The translations under genes and the position numbers were made by a program. A DNA stretch of 64,000 nucleotides, taken from assembly GCF_001639065.2 (NCBI RefSeq), contig NZ_LQXO02000012.1, positions 310,001 to 374,000 on the forward strand, written 5' to 3'. The stretch is from Vibrio barjaei. GTDB lineage: Bacteria; Pseudomonadota; Gammaproteobacteria; Enterobacterales; Vibrionaceae. Each line of letters opens with the position of its first letter. Position 1 is the first letter of the stretch. Below, piece after piece: positions 16,802 to 25,594 of the stretch. The notes under the pieces are model-generated. The model saw only the letters and a program-made list of their open reading frames with translations, was not told where the DNA came from and did no database searches.

Positions 16802-17269
16802 GTGAACGTAACAAGTGTCGTACTGGTGATACTCAGCGTTGTTGTTGGGGTTGGTTTAGTGTCTCAAGCTGGCGTCAACGCGCAATTGAAAATTGGTATG
16901 AGTTCATCGTTACAAGCGGCGTTTGTTTCGTTTGTGGTTGGAACAGCTGTGCTAGGCATGCTGGTCGTGATTGAAGGCAAACCTTGGTTTCCTCAAGGTT
17001 CTATATCATCGCTACCTTGGTGGGCATGGATAGGTGGGCTTTTAGGGGCTTTTAATATCGCTATGTCGATCTATTTAGCACCGCAACTTGGTGCGTTGGC
17101 GTTGGCGATTTCTATCGTCTGTGGTCAGGTTATCGCGTCGATTTTCTATGATCAGTATGGGTTATTGGGATATCCGACAATTGAAATGACGCCACAACGA
17201 ATTGGCGGAGCGTTATTGATTATATTGGGTGTGATGTTGGTAACCTATCAGCCAAACAAAAGCGGCTGA
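16802..17269 (+). CDS. DMT-type membrane protein (DUF606/YdcZ)
   Basis: 155 residues with five hydrophobic segments. The N-terminal VVGVGLVSQAGVNAQLKIG and GALALAISIVCGQVIASIFYDQYG around residues 96-119 are typical of the DUF606/YdcZ half-size members of the drug/metabolite transporter superfamily. Likely substrates are unknown. It starts with GTG-proximal sequence and is divergent from the ketopantoate-reductase-like gene. The stop codon lies inside the stem of a strong terminator. Confidence 0.8.
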   Translation: MNVTSVVLVILSVVVGVGLVSQAGVNAQLKIGMSSSLQAAFVSFVVGTAVLGMLVVIEGKPWFPQGSISSLPWWAWIGGLLGAFNIAMSIYLAPQLGALALAISIVCGQVIASIFYDQYGLLGYPTIEMTPQRIGGALLIILGVMLVTYQPNKSG

Positions 17270-17284
17270 ATGACAGCCGCTTTT
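17258..17284. terminator. convergent terminator
   Basis: AAAAGCGGCTG (17258-17268) and CAGCCGCTTTT (17274-17284), an 11-bp perfect stem with a 5-nt loop. It is A-rich on one side and T-rich on the other, and lies between the convergent DMT and YgiW-type genes. Confidence 0.85.
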
Positions 17285-17310
17285 GAAAATGGGATGAGTA
17301 TTGTTGGCTA

Positions 17311-17673
17311 TTAACCCGCGATGACAACGCGTTTAACGTCAACTATTGCATCTTCCAACGTGTCTTTGTCCACACTACCAGTAATTGTTACACGGTCATT
17401 TGGTGTAACGTCCACACCGCGCCAATCTTCACGATCGATTTCAATCACAATGGTGTTCGCGCCGTCTGTAAATTGGTACTTCTCGTCACCCAAAGAGTGC
17501 GTGATGTTACCTGTGATTTGAACCGGAGCGTCATCATTGGCACTTAGCGCTTGAGCGACTGTTGTTTGTGCGCCTTTGATAGGGCCGTTAAAACCACCTT
17601 GCTCAGGCATAGATTTCGCAGCTGCAAAACCAGAAGTAAGGATAAGTGCTGTAGTGATGATTACTTTTTTCAT
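17311..17673 (-). CDS. YgiW/YdeI-family periplasmic OB-fold protein, copy 1
   Basis: 120 residues. A signal peptide of about 19 residues (KK start, hydrophobic core, AAA cleavage region) is followed by a BOF-type OB fold. GGFNGP, TTVAQAL, VQITGNI, LGDEKYQFTD and IVIEID..DWRG are the conserved strands, ending with DRVTITGSVDKD and a final IDV-like strand. Family members (YgiW, YdeI) are periplasmic stress-tolerance proteins linked to peroxide, acid or antimicrobial-peptide resistance. A paralogue lies immediately upstream with almost the same promoter, making this a tandem duplication. It has no own two-component partner nearby. Confidence 0.85.
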   Translation of the reverse strand: MKKVIITTALILTSGFAAAKSMPEQGGFNGPIKGAQTTVAQALSANDDAPVQITGNITHSLGDEKYQFTDGANTIVIEIDREDWRGVDVTPNDRVTITGSVDKDTLEDAIVDVKRVVIAG

Positions 17674-17772
17674 AAAAACCTCAAAGTAGGCGTTGTGTTC
17701 ATTTGATGGTGCTACTATGCCTGAGTCAATCTTAACGAGAATTGAAGTTAATATTCAGAATTCGTTCATCTA
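17674..17772 (-). repeat. duplicated promoter, copy 1
   Basis: The 99 bp upstream of the copy 1 start match 18270-18368 with a single visible substitution (attgaag versus tttgaag). They carry the ribosome site (GAGG) and presumably the promoter, including TTAAC/GTTAA motifs. Confidence 0.8.
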
Positions 17773-17827
17773 GAAAAAAACTGAAAAAAGATTGTATCAA
17801 TATTCTATGAATGCGTTTGGGAAAAAA

Positions 17828-17859
17828 AAAGAACCCTACTTTTAAGAGCAGGGTTCTTT
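17828..17859 (-). terminator. terminator of YgiW-type copy 2
   Basis: AAAGAACCCT (17828-17837) and AGGGTTCTTT (17850-17859). On the minus strand the stem is followed by a T-run of about nine. Confidence 0.8.
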
Positions 17860-17906
17860 TAGGGGAATAGGTGGCTAGTAGTTATTCTTAGACAAGTTCA
17901 TTGTGT

Positions 17907-18269
17907 TTAGCTTGCGATATTGACGCTGTCTACGTCGATCGTTGCGTCTTGCACCATGTCTTTATCGATACTGCCAGTTATTATCACGCGGTCGTTCGGA
18001 GTTACGTTAACACCACGCCAATCTTCGTTGTCGATTTCAATAACGATGGTGTTGCTACCATCGGTGAATTGATACTTTTCATCGCCCAAAGAGTGTGTGA
18101 TGTTACCTGTGATTTGCACCATGGTATCGTCTTTCGCATTAAGTGCCTGGGTCACAGTTGTTTGAGCACCGTCATTAGGCCCGTTGAAACCACCAGTTGC
18201 AGGCATAGATTTCGCAGCTGCAAAACCAGAAGTAAGAATAAGTGCTGTAGTGATGATTACTTTTTTCAT
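17907..18269 (-). CDS. YgiW/YdeI-family periplasmic OB-fold protein, copy 2
   Basis: 120 residues, aligned without gaps to the neighbour at 17311-17673. By eye about four fifths of residues are identical, with the signal peptide and first 23 residues the same. Differences cluster in the loop after GGFNGP, around residue 45-50, and in the last 20 residues. Both copies keep the LGDEKYQFTD and DWRG cores, so both are probably functional. Each copy has its own promoter and terminator. It lies downstream of guaD's terminator. Confidence 0.85.
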   Translation of the reverse strand: MKKVIITTALILTSGFAAAKSMPATGGFNGPNDGAQTTVTQALNAKDDTMVQITGNITHSLGDEKYQFTDGSNTIVIEIDNEDWRGVNVTPNDRVIITGSIDKDMVQDATIDVDSVNIAS

Positions 18270-18368
18270 AAAAACCTCAAAGTAGGCGTTGTGTTCATTT
18301 GATGGTGCTACTATGCCTGAGTCAATCTTAACGAGATTTGAAGTTAATATTCAGAATTCGTTCATCTA
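18270..18368 (-). repeat. duplicated promoter, copy 2
   Basis: Matches 17674-17772 at a constant offset of 596 bp with one substitution. This shows that the duplication unit covers gene plus promoter. Confidence 0.8.
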
Positions 18369-18424
18369 ACAAAAAAATGTGCTTTTTTTTAAATTATTTC
18401 TCGAAATTGTTTATCTAGATAAAA

Positions 18425-18446
18425 CAAAAGGCCCATTAAGGGCCTT
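18425..18446 (-). terminator. terminator of guaD operon
   Basis: AAGGCCC (18428-18434) and GGGCCTT (18440-18446) with an ATTAA loop. On the minus strand it is followed by TTTTGTTTT. Confidence 0.75.
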
Positions 18447-18466
18447 CGATTTATTGCTATGTTTTG

Positions 18467-19801
18467 TTAACTGACTAAGCGCTTATCACGCTCGCCTTGA
18501 ACGTCATAAGCTTTGTCGCCAAAGATATACGTCTCGCAGACCGTTCTATCGTCACCAAGGCTCATCAATACAAATAGTTTCTCTTCTAGAGTAGTGGCTT
18601 GCTTCATTCTAAAGCGCATCAATTGAGTTGCGTGAAGATCTAACACGACGAAATCAGCTTCTTTGCCAACGGCCAAGTTACCAATCTTGTCCTCTAAATG
18701 AAGAGACTTGGCGCCGCCCAGTGTTGCTAAGTAGAGCGATTTCAACGGATGCAGCTTTTCTTGTTGGAGCTGCATGATTTTGTACGCTTCACTCATTGTT
18801 TGTAGAATCGAAAAGCTGGTTCCCGCACCCACATCGGTGCCCATACCAACACGCACGCCATGCTCCTCAAGCTTATTCAACTTAAATAGGCCTGAACCAA
18901 GGAACAAGTTGGAGGTAGGGCAGAAAGCGATAGCAGATTCGGTATCCGCCAACCTTTGACATTCGCAATCAGACAAGTGAATACCATGAGCGAACACCGA
19001 ACGCTTGTGTAGCAGTCCGTAATGGTCGTAGACATCAAGATAGCTTTCACGTTCTGGAAAGAGGTCAAGTACCCACTCAATCTCTTTTTTGTTTTCCGAT
19101 AAATGCGTATGCATGTAAACGTCTGGGTATTCTTCAAGCAGCTTACCTACGGTTGCAAGTTGCTCTGGCGTGCTTGTTGGCGCAAACCTAGGAGTGACGG
19201 CATAGAGTAAACGGCCGCGATTATGCCATTTTTCGATTAGCTCTTTAGACGCTTGGTATCCGGATTCTGGCGTGTCGGTTAGATAGTCTGGTGCATTGCG
19301 GTCCATGAGCACTTTACCTGCTATCATACGAAGCTTACGTTTCTCTGCCTCTTCAAAGAAAACATCGACCGATTCTTTGTGTACGGTACCGAATACCAAG
19401 GCTGTAGTGGTTCCGTTACTCGCCAGTTCATCCAAAAACAGTTTCGCGACTTTGTGTGCGTAAACCGGGTTTTTGAATCGTCTTTCTTCTGGGAAGGTAT
19501 AGTTTTCCAACCAATCCAATAGCTGTTCGCCGTAAGAGGCAATCATGCCTGTTTGTGGATAGTGGATATGAGTATCAATGAAACCTGACGTAATTAGCTT
19601 GTTTTTATAGGTGGTGACTTTTAGTGGCTTTGGGTGTCTTGCTAGTACGTCTGTAGCTGAGCCAATATCGATGATATGACCGTGTTCAACGACAATCATG
19701 CCGTCTTCAAAAAACTCATACGAGTTCTCTAACCCGACGTCTTTCGGGTCAGCAATGCTATGTAAAATACTGGCTCTGTAGGCCTTACGCTGTGATGTCA
19801 T
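18467..19801 (-). CDS. guaD: guanine deaminase
   Basis: Zinc amidohydrolase of 444 residues converting guanine to xanthine. Signature motifs are FIDTHIHYPQ (metal ligands), MHTHLSEN, VFAHGIHLSD and MGTDVGAGTSF. The PEERRF and GTTTALVFGT segments are typical of guanine deaminases. I chose the ATG at 19801 because AAAAGGAAG lies five bases upstream. The ATG nine codons earlier has no comparable site. It is last in an xdhA-xdhB-xdhC-guaD run, 65 bp after xdhC, so guanine catabolism feeds xanthine oxidation. Confidence 0.95.
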   Translation of the reverse strand: MTSQRKAYRASILHSIADPKDVGLENSYEFFEDGMIVVEHGHIIDIGSATDVLARHPKPLKVTTYKNKLITSGFIDTHIHYPQTGMIASYGEQLLDWLENYTFPEERRFKNPVYAHKVAKLFLDELASNGTTTALVFGTVHKESVDVFFEEAEKRKLRMIAGKVLMDRNAPDYLTDTPESGYQASKELIEKWHNRGRLLYAVTPRFAPTSTPEQLATVGKLLEEYPDVYMHTHLSENKKEIEWVLDLFPERESYLDVYDHYGLLHKRSVFAHGIHLSDCECQRLADTESAIAFCPTSNLFLGSGLFKLNKLEEHGVRVGMGTDVGAGTSFSILQTMSEAYKIMQLQQEKLHPLKSLYLATLGGAKSLHLEDKIGNLAVGKEADFVVLDLHATQLMRFRMKQATTLEEKLFVLMSLGDDRTVCETYIFGDKAYDVQGERDKRLVS

Positions 19802-19866
19802 GGTACTTCCTTTTAGCCAACTCCTCACAAATTGGCCGTCAAATTCTGAGTCCTTTAAGTAAGCAT

Positions 19867-20691
19867 TTAACTTACTTCATGCAGTGCCTGCGACGGATCC
19901 GGACGTTTTTGCTCTACTGGATTTCCTTGATAGAGTGAGATCAGTTCCCCTGCGACAGATACAGCGATTTCTGCAGGGTGTTTGCCGGTAATTGCGCCTA
20001 TACCGATAGGGCAGGTCATGGTGTTGATCTGCTCTTGTGTATAGCCGCGCTGAGATAACCTAAAGTCGAACTTCTTACGTTTGGTCAATGAACCGATCAT
20101 TCCAAAGTACGCACTGTCATTACGATCAATGATGGCTTTTGACAGGTCGAAGTCGAGTTGATGATTATGAGTCATGACCAAATAGTAGCTATTCGGTGGC
20201 ATGTGTTTTACTTCACCAACAGGGTCATCTGACACCAATTTCTTCACGCCATCTGGGAGCACTTCTGGGAACTCTGCCTCTCGTTCATCTATCCAGGTCA
20301 CTCTAAATGGTAATGTCGACACTATGTGCAGTAGTGCTTTTGCGACATGACCAGCGCCGAATAACACTAAGTGTTTCTGCGCTGTTCCAATAGGTTCGAA
20401 GCTTAACGTCGCCATTCCGCCACAGCATTGACCGAGGCGCGCTCCAAGATTAAAGCGCTCTACTTTTAATGCGCTCTCTCCTGAAATAAGCATCTCTCGT
20501 GCCATTTTTGATGCTACATGTTCGAGATGACCACCACCGATGGTGGCGATAATCTTGTCTCGTGTTACCAGCATCTTCGTGCCCGCGTCACGCGGCACAG
20601 AGCCTCGGTCTTCCAAAACGGTCACCATGACACAAGGCTCGTGGTTTTCTTCAAGCTTCGCGAGTTCATGAATCCAATTGTCCTTAAACAT
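19867..20691 (-). CDS. xdhC: xanthine dehydrogenase accessory protein XdhC
   Basis: Molybdenum-cofactor sulfuration/insertion factor for XdhAB, 274 residues. The N-terminal XdhC/CoxI domain has VTVLEDRGSVPRDAGTKM and TIGGGHLEH. LGQCCGGMATL follows. The C-terminal Rossmann domain begins LVLFGAGHVAKALLHI near residue 112. GAGAGGTCACT precedes the ATG. The gene is 14 bp after xdhB and is required in known systems for active enzyme. Confidence 0.95.
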   Translation of the reverse strand: MFKDNWIHELAKLEENHEPCVMVTVLEDRGSVPRDAGTKMLVTRDKIIATIGGGHLEHVASKMAREMLISGESALKVERFNLGARLGQCCGGMATLSFEPIGTAQKHLVLFGAGHVAKALLHIVSTLPFRVTWIDEREAEFPEVLPDGVKKLVSDDPVGEVKHMPPNSYYLVMTHNHQLDFDLSKAIIDRNDSAYFGMIGSLTKRKKFDFRLSQRGYTQEQINTMTCPIGIGAITGKHPAEIAVSVAGELISLYQGNPVEQKRPDPSQALHEVS

Positions 20692-20705
20692 AGTGACCTC
20701 TCTTA

Positions 20706-23096
20706 TTAGTTTGCTTCCGTTGTGGTAGTGGTTGTATTTTTCTGCCCTTGTGTGACGGCTTGTACCGCCATTAATACACGCTCAGGTGTCGCAGGTGTGT
20801 CGAGTTTTGGAATTGCACCGTCCACGGCGACATATGAGATCGCATCTTTGAGCGCACTCCACACTGACATACCCAGCATGAATGGTGGTTCACCAACGGC
20901 TTTTGAATTGAACACCGTATCCTCTGGGTTGCTACGGTTCTCCAGAAGGTGGGTTCTAAAGTCGATAGGCATATCCGCAATCGCTGGAATCTTGTAGCTT
21001 GCAGGTCCGTTAGTCATTAGGCGGCCCTGTTCATTCCAAACCAGCTCTTCGGTTGTTAGCCAACCTACACCTTGTACAAAACCGCCTTCAACCTGACCAA
21101 TATCGATCGCAGGGTTTAGTGATGCACCAACATCGTGCAAAATATCGACGCGCAGGATTTTGTACTCACCTGTCAGCGTATCAATGATTACTTCTGAGCA
21201 CGATGCTCCGTAAGCGAAGTAGTAGAATGGGCGACCGCGCGCTTTCTCATGGTCATAATAGATTTTTGGCGTGCGGTAAAAGCCGGTGCTCGACAATGAA
21301 ATTTGGTTCATCCATGCCAGCTGAGCAAAGTCCGCAAACGTCATAATTTCTTCACGAATCTGTACCATACCATTCTTAAAAATCACTTCCTCTGGCGTGA
21401 CTTTAAAGTGTGACGATGCAAATTCTATGAGGCGCTGTTTGATGGTTATTGCAGCGTTTTGCGCGGCTTTACCGTTGAGGTCGGCGCCCGATGAGGCCGC
21501 AGTGGGCGAGGTGTTCGGCACCTTGTCGGTGTTAGTTGCAGTGATTTGGATACGGTCAACATCTACTTGAAACTCCTCTGCTACGATTTGAGCCACTTTG
21601 ATATTCAAGCCTTGGCCCATTTCAGTACCACCGTGATTCAAATGAATACTGCCATCGGTGTATATGTGAATCAGTGCTCCAGCTTGGTTTAGGAAAGTCG
21701 CGGTAAACGAGATCCCGAATTTCACTGGAGTAATGGATAAGCCTTTTTTCAAAATCGGGCTGTTGCGGTTGAACTCGGCAATTTCTTTACGTCGCGCATG
21801 GTAATCACTGCTTTGTTCGAGTTGCTCAGTAATTTCCGGCAAGAAGTTATCTTCTACGGTTTGATAGTAGTGGGTAACATCACGACCTTCTTCACCGTAG
21901 TAGTTGGCTTTGCGCACTTCGAGCGGATCTTTTTTCAAGTAACGAGCAATCTCGTCCATGATGTGTTCGATAGTCATCATGCCTTGTGGACCACCAAACC
22001 CGCGGTATGCAGTATTAGATGCCGTGTTGGTTTTACAACGATGGCCTGTTACGGTCGCATCGCCTAAATAGTAGGCATTGTCTGAGTGGAACATAGCACG
22101 GTCGACAATAGAGCTAGATAGGTCGGGAGAGTAACCACAGTTTCCGGCTACAATGATCTCAGCTCCCTCAATCACACCATCATCGTTAAAACCGATCTTG
22201 TATTGGTTGTAGAACGGGTGACGTTTACCCGTCATGGTCATATCTTCATTACGCAGCAAGCGCATTTTGGTTGGACGACCTGTTAGGTGTGCAATAACCG
22301 CTGCCATACAGGCAGGTCCAGCCGCTTGAGTCTCTTTACCACCAAAGCCGCCACCCATGCGGCGCATGTCGATAACTACTTTGTGCATGGCAACACCGAG
22401 CACTTCCGAGACAAGTTTCTGAACCTCAGTCGGGTTTTGTGTTGAGGTATAGACAATCATGCCACCATCTTCGGTTGGCATAACACTACTGACTTGGGTT
22501 TCTAGATAGAAGTGCTCTTGCCCGCCGATCTCAAGCTCACCTTCAATGATGTGTTTGGCCTTTGCTAGTGCTTTTTGAGAGTCACCACGCTTTTGCTGGT
22601 GGCTTTCAGTCACAAAGTGCTCTTTGGCAAGGGCTTCTTTAACATCAAGGATAGCAGGCAGTGCTTCATACTCGACGATGGCGGCATGAGCGGCTTTACG
22701 GGCCGTTTCTAGGTCGTTTGCTGCTACAGCGATAACAGGCTGGCCGTAATACTCAACAACACCATCGGCTAACAGAGGGTCACCAGGTAGAATCGCGCCA
22801 ATATCTAATTGACCGGGCACATCTTTGGACGTAATCGCGATGGCAACGCCATCAAATTCATAACAAGGCGATACGTCCAATTTGGTGATTTTCGCGTGCG
22901 CTTGTGTGCTCAAAAGAGCATACACATGCAGCTGATTTGGAAACTCAAGACGGTCGTCAATGTAGACCGCTTCACCAGTTACCTGTTTAGGTGCACTGTC
23001 ATGCTTAACGCTTTTACCCACGCCAGTTTTCAAATCTTGTTTGACAATGGCAACCATCTCTTCGTGAGTCAGTTGCTGATGATTCACGTTAGACAT
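20706..23096 (-). CDS. xdhB: xanthine dehydrogenase, molybdopterin-binding subunit
   Basis: Large subunit of 796 residues that carries the molybdenum cofactor and oxidises hypoxanthine and xanthine to urate. Visible motifs include the MRRMGGGFGGKE segment, NTAYRGFGGPQG and the near-C-terminal KAVGEPPFMLG, whose glutamate is the catalytic base of the family. The xdhB start overlaps the xdhA end by 8 bp, implying coupled synthesis of the two subunits. The last residues are threonine-rich. Length matches bacterial two-subunit XDHs. The active enzyme needs XdhC, encoded next. Confidence 0.95.
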   Translation of the reverse strand: MSNVNHQQLTHEEMVAIVKQDLKTGVGKSVKHDSAPKQVTGEAVYIDDRLEFPNQLHVYALLSTQAHAKITKLDVSPCYEFDGVAIAITSKDVPGQLDIGAILPGDPLLADGVVEYYGQPVIAVAANDLETARKAAHAAIVEYEALPAILDVKEALAKEHFVTESHQQKRGDSQKALAKAKHIIEGELEIGGQEHFYLETQVSSVMPTEDGGMIVYTSTQNPTEVQKLVSEVLGVAMHKVVIDMRRMGGGFGGKETQAAGPACMAAVIAHLTGRPTKMRLLRNEDMTMTGKRHPFYNQYKIGFNDDGVIEGAEIIVAGNCGYSPDLSSSIVDRAMFHSDNAYYLGDATVTGHRCKTNTASNTAYRGFGGPQGMMTIEHIMDEIARYLKKDPLEVRKANYYGEEGRDVTHYYQTVEDNFLPEITEQLEQSSDYHARRKEIAEFNRNSPILKKGLSITPVKFGISFTATFLNQAGALIHIYTDGSIHLNHGGTEMGQGLNIKVAQIVAEEFQVDVDRIQITATNTDKVPNTSPTAASSGADLNGKAAQNAAITIKQRLIEFASSHFKVTPEEVIFKNGMVQIREEIMTFADFAQLAWMNQISLSSTGFYRTPKIYYDHEKARGRPFYYFAYGASCSEVIIDTLTGEYKILRVDILHDVGASLNPAIDIGQVEGGFVQGVGWLTTEELVWNEQGRLMTNGPASYKIPAIADMPIDFRTHLLENRSNPEDTVFNSKAVGEPPFMLGMSVWSALKDAISYVAVDGAIPKLDTPATPERVLMAVQAVTQGQKNTTTTTTEAN

Positions 23097-24534
23097 AAGA
23101 CGTTACCCTCGTTTCGATCAGATTACTGGTGTTATTGGTTTCAATGTAATAGCGCTTAAGCATATTGGCAGCTGAAATAGTGCGGTACTCTTGACTGGCG
23201 CGGAAATCGGAAAGCGGCTCGAAATCGTTTTTCACTGCTTCCATTGCGGTGGCTACGGTCTCTTCATTCCATGCTTGACCGATTAGCGCTTGTTCGCAAA
23301 GTGTGGCGCGCTTAGGTGTTGCTGCCATACCGCCGAAAGCGACTCGTGCGTCTGTCACGACGTTATCTTCCACAGTAATGGCGAAAGCGCCGCATACTGC
23401 TGAAATGTCATCATCTAAACGTTTTGACAATTTATACGCTCGGAAGCTGTCGTTACTTGGCTTGGGAATGATGATCTTTTCGATGAACTCACTCTCTTGC
23501 TGCGCCGTCACTTTGTAGCTAATGAAATATTCTTCCACTGGAATCACACGTGTTTCATCACCACAACGAAGCTGAATACTAGCATCAAGCGCGATCAGTA
23601 GCGGCGGGGTGTCACCGATAGGGGAAGCATTGGCAATGTTGCCGCCAATCGTGCCTTGGTTACGCACTTGCAGTGAGGCGAAGCGATGTAGAAGTTCTCC
23701 GAAATCAGGGTAGTGCTTAGTCAGCAGTTGATACGCATCGGAAATAGGCAGATTGGCACCAATTTCTAACGTTTGATCCGTCTCTTGGCACACTTTCATC
23801 TCTTCAACCAGATTGACACTGATTAACGTTTCAATTTCACGATGGAATTGAGTTACTTCAAGCGCTAAATCGGTACCGCCAGCGACCAATTTGGCTTGGG
23901 GATGTGCTTTGTAAAGCTTGGCCAATTCGTCAGTAGTTTTTGGCGAAAAAGCAGTGAGGTGACCAAGGCGTAAGCTTGCATCTTCATCTTGAATACTTTC
24001 AAGCTTCTGTATAGTTGCGCGTTCTAATTCAGAGAATTGGTCAACAATATGTTCTTCTGAGCAAAGTGATAAAGCAGAGTTGACGATAGGACGATAACCG
24101 GTACAGCGGCATAGATTACCCGCAAGGGACTCCATAACGTCTGGCTTGCTTGCGTTAGGTTTGTTTTTAGTCAATGCAAACATCGACATGATAAAACCAG
24201 GTGTACAATAGCCGCATTGTGAGCCGTGAAACTCAACGATGGCCTCTTGTACTGGGTGGAGTGATTGACCTTTTTCTTGTAGGTCTTCCACCGTAATGAG
24301 CTGTTTTCCGTGCAGAGCAGAAATAAACGTTAGACACGAGTTGACGCTGCGGTACTTTAGCTGCCCATCGACGAGCTCACCTAGTACGACAGTGCATGCC
24401 CCACAGTCACCAGAACCACAACCTTCCTTTGTTCCAGTTTTCTTTACATGAGTGCGTAGATAGTTCAGCACAGTCATGTTGGGGGAGACATTTACTTCCT
24501 GCTTGATTTCTTGATTGAGTAGAAAAGTAATCAA
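23089..24534 (-). CDS. xdhA: xanthine dehydrogenase, Fe-S/FAD subunit
   Basis: Small subunit of 481 residues. The N-terminal 2Fe-2S domain has C39, C44, C47 and C67. The second cluster domain has C107, C110, C142 and C144 in HGSQCGYCTPGF and LCRCTGYRPI. The C-terminal half is the FAD domain, with KLVAGGTDLAL and GGNIANASPIGD. AGGAGGTC lies just before the start. It is the first gene of the xdhABC-guaD operon, with two TGACC-N4-GGTCA palindromes upstream. Confidence 0.95.
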   Translation of the reverse strand: MITFLLNQEIKQEVNVSPNMTVLNYLRTHVKKTGTKEGCGSGDCGACTVVLGELVDGQLKYRSVNSCLTFISALHGKQLITVEDLQEKGQSLHPVQEAIVEFHGSQCGYCTPGFIMSMFALTKNKPNASKPDVMESLAGNLCRCTGYRPIVNSALSLCSEEHIVDQFSELERATIQKLESIQDEDASLRLGHLTAFSPKTTDELAKLYKAHPQAKLVAGGTDLALEVTQFHREIETLISVNLVEEMKVCQETDQTLEIGANLPISDAYQLLTKHYPDFGELLHRFASLQVRNQGTIGGNIANASPIGDTPPLLIALDASIQLRCGDETRVIPVEEYFISYKVTAQQESEFIEKIIIPKPSNDSFRAYKLSKRLDDDISAVCGAFAITVEDNVVTDARVAFGGMAATPKRATLCEQALIGQAWNEETVATAMEAVKNDFEPLSDFRASQEYRTISAANMLKRYYIETNNTSNLIETRVTSYV

Positions 24535-24575
24535 GAGACCTCCTTGTTCCGTGATAGTTCGTTTTTATAATTTTC

Positions 24576-24617
24576 TGACCTTTGGGTCAATAATTGGATA
24601 ATTTGACCAAGAGGTCA
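24576..24617. promoter_or_regulatory. tandem TGACC-N4-GGTCA operators before xdhA
   Basis: TGACC-TTTG-GGTCA at 24576-24589 and TGACC-AAGA-GGTCA at 24604-24617. The second extends to TTGACC/GGTCAA. Centres are 28 bp apart, less than three helical turns, about 40-70 bp before the xdhA start. Confidence 0.65.
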
Positions 24618-24810
24618 ACTAAAATTTTACAAAATAGCAACAAAACTAAGGCTGTTAATCGATCGTAGAATGAAGTGGTTTTCTTATCTGTCTGATATTA
24701 TTAAATAAAGTAAGAGTTTAGGTGTCGATTCTGTGTTACAAAAAATCAGTCATGATTATTTCGTTGTTTAAAACGATAAGCTGCGGAAATTTCGAGGAGA
24801 CAGGCAGGAT

Positions 24811-24839
24811 CAAAAAAGCCAACCGTATTTGGTTGGCTT
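24811..24839 (-). terminator. terminator of the GntR gene
   Basis: AAGCCAACC (24816-24824) and GGTTGGCTT (24831-24839). On the minus strand the stem is followed by a T-run of six. Confidence 0.8.
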
Positions 24840-24856
24840 ATAAAGTGGTATTCAAC

Positions 24857-25594
24857 TTAGCTCGCTTTGTTCTTAAGCACGTCTGAGAACACCACATGAA
24901 GATCGTTGGAGGCGTTGTTTCCATCGAGATTCAATTTAGAACGAATGTGTTCTAAGTGTTCTTTCATAAGCTCAAGAGCTACTTCTTCATCGCCGTTCTC
25001 AATGGCATCAAGCAACATGGTATGTTCATCTTGAGAACAGTTGGAGTGGTTGCCCGTTTCGTACATGGCAATAAGCAGTGACGACTGCGAGACAATACTG
25101 CGTTGGAAGGCTAGCAAAGGTGCGTTATCTGCCATTTCGGCGAGCTTGATATGAAACTCACCAGATAAACGCAGGCCACTGCCGTAATCGTCTTTGGCAA
25201 AGGCGGCGTTTTCCTCTTCGACCAATTTACGGCACTCAGCAATTTGCGCCTTGGTTGCGCTTACAACCGCGAGTTCAGTAATGGCAAGCTCAAGCACTTC
25301 TCTAGCTTTGAAAATCTGTTGTGCTTCTTCAACCGAAGGGGCGGAAACAATAGCGCCACGATTCGGTCGAATATCGACGACTTTTTCAAGCGATAATCGA
25401 AGTAGTGCACGACGAATAATGGTGCGACTCACACCAAAAATTTCCGCTAAAGCTTCTTCATTCAGTTTAGTTGCGGGAGGAAGGCGTTGTTCTAATATGG
25501 CATCAAAAATATGACAATAAACGACGTCATCTTGCGTTTGACCAGCAACTTTGGTCTTTACGCTTTTACTTACAGAGTTTTTCAGGCTTCCCAT
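24857..25594 (-). CDS. GntR-family (FCD) regulator, probably of purine catabolism
   Basis: 245 residues: an N-terminal winged helix (about 25-95) with LNEEALAEIFGVSRTIIRRAL, then an FCD ligand-binding domain (about 100-225). In the latter, D/H residues such as GEFHIKLAEM and EHTMLLDAIENGDEEVAL occur where FCD proteins bind metal and ligand. Its own promoter contains the palindrome TTGTATACAA, also found between uraH and puuE, suggesting autoregulation and control of those genes. It is comparable in type and setting to HpxS, a GntR regulator next to allantoin genes in Klebsiella. The effector is unknown. Confidence 0.85.
   Translation of the reverse strand: MGSLKNSVSKSVKTKVAGQTQDDVVYCHIFDAILEQRLPPATKLNEEALAEIFGVSRTIIRRALLRLSLEKVVDIRPNRGAIVSAPSVEEAQQIFKAREVLELAITELAVVSATKAQIAECRKLVEEENAAFAKDDYGSGLRLSGEFHIKLAEMADNAPLLAFQRSIVSQSSLLIAMYETGNHSNCSQDEHTMLLDAIENGDEEVALELMKEHLEHIRSKLNLDGNNASNDLHVVFSDVLKNKAS

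Larger units (their letters stand above)
24535..24856. promoter_or_regulatory. xdhA promoter region
   Basis: 322 bp between xdhA and the GntR gene, both minus strand. It contains the regulator's terminator, an AT-rich stretch and two TGACC-N4-GGTCA palindromes close to xdhA. No gene is seen. Confidence 0.6.
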
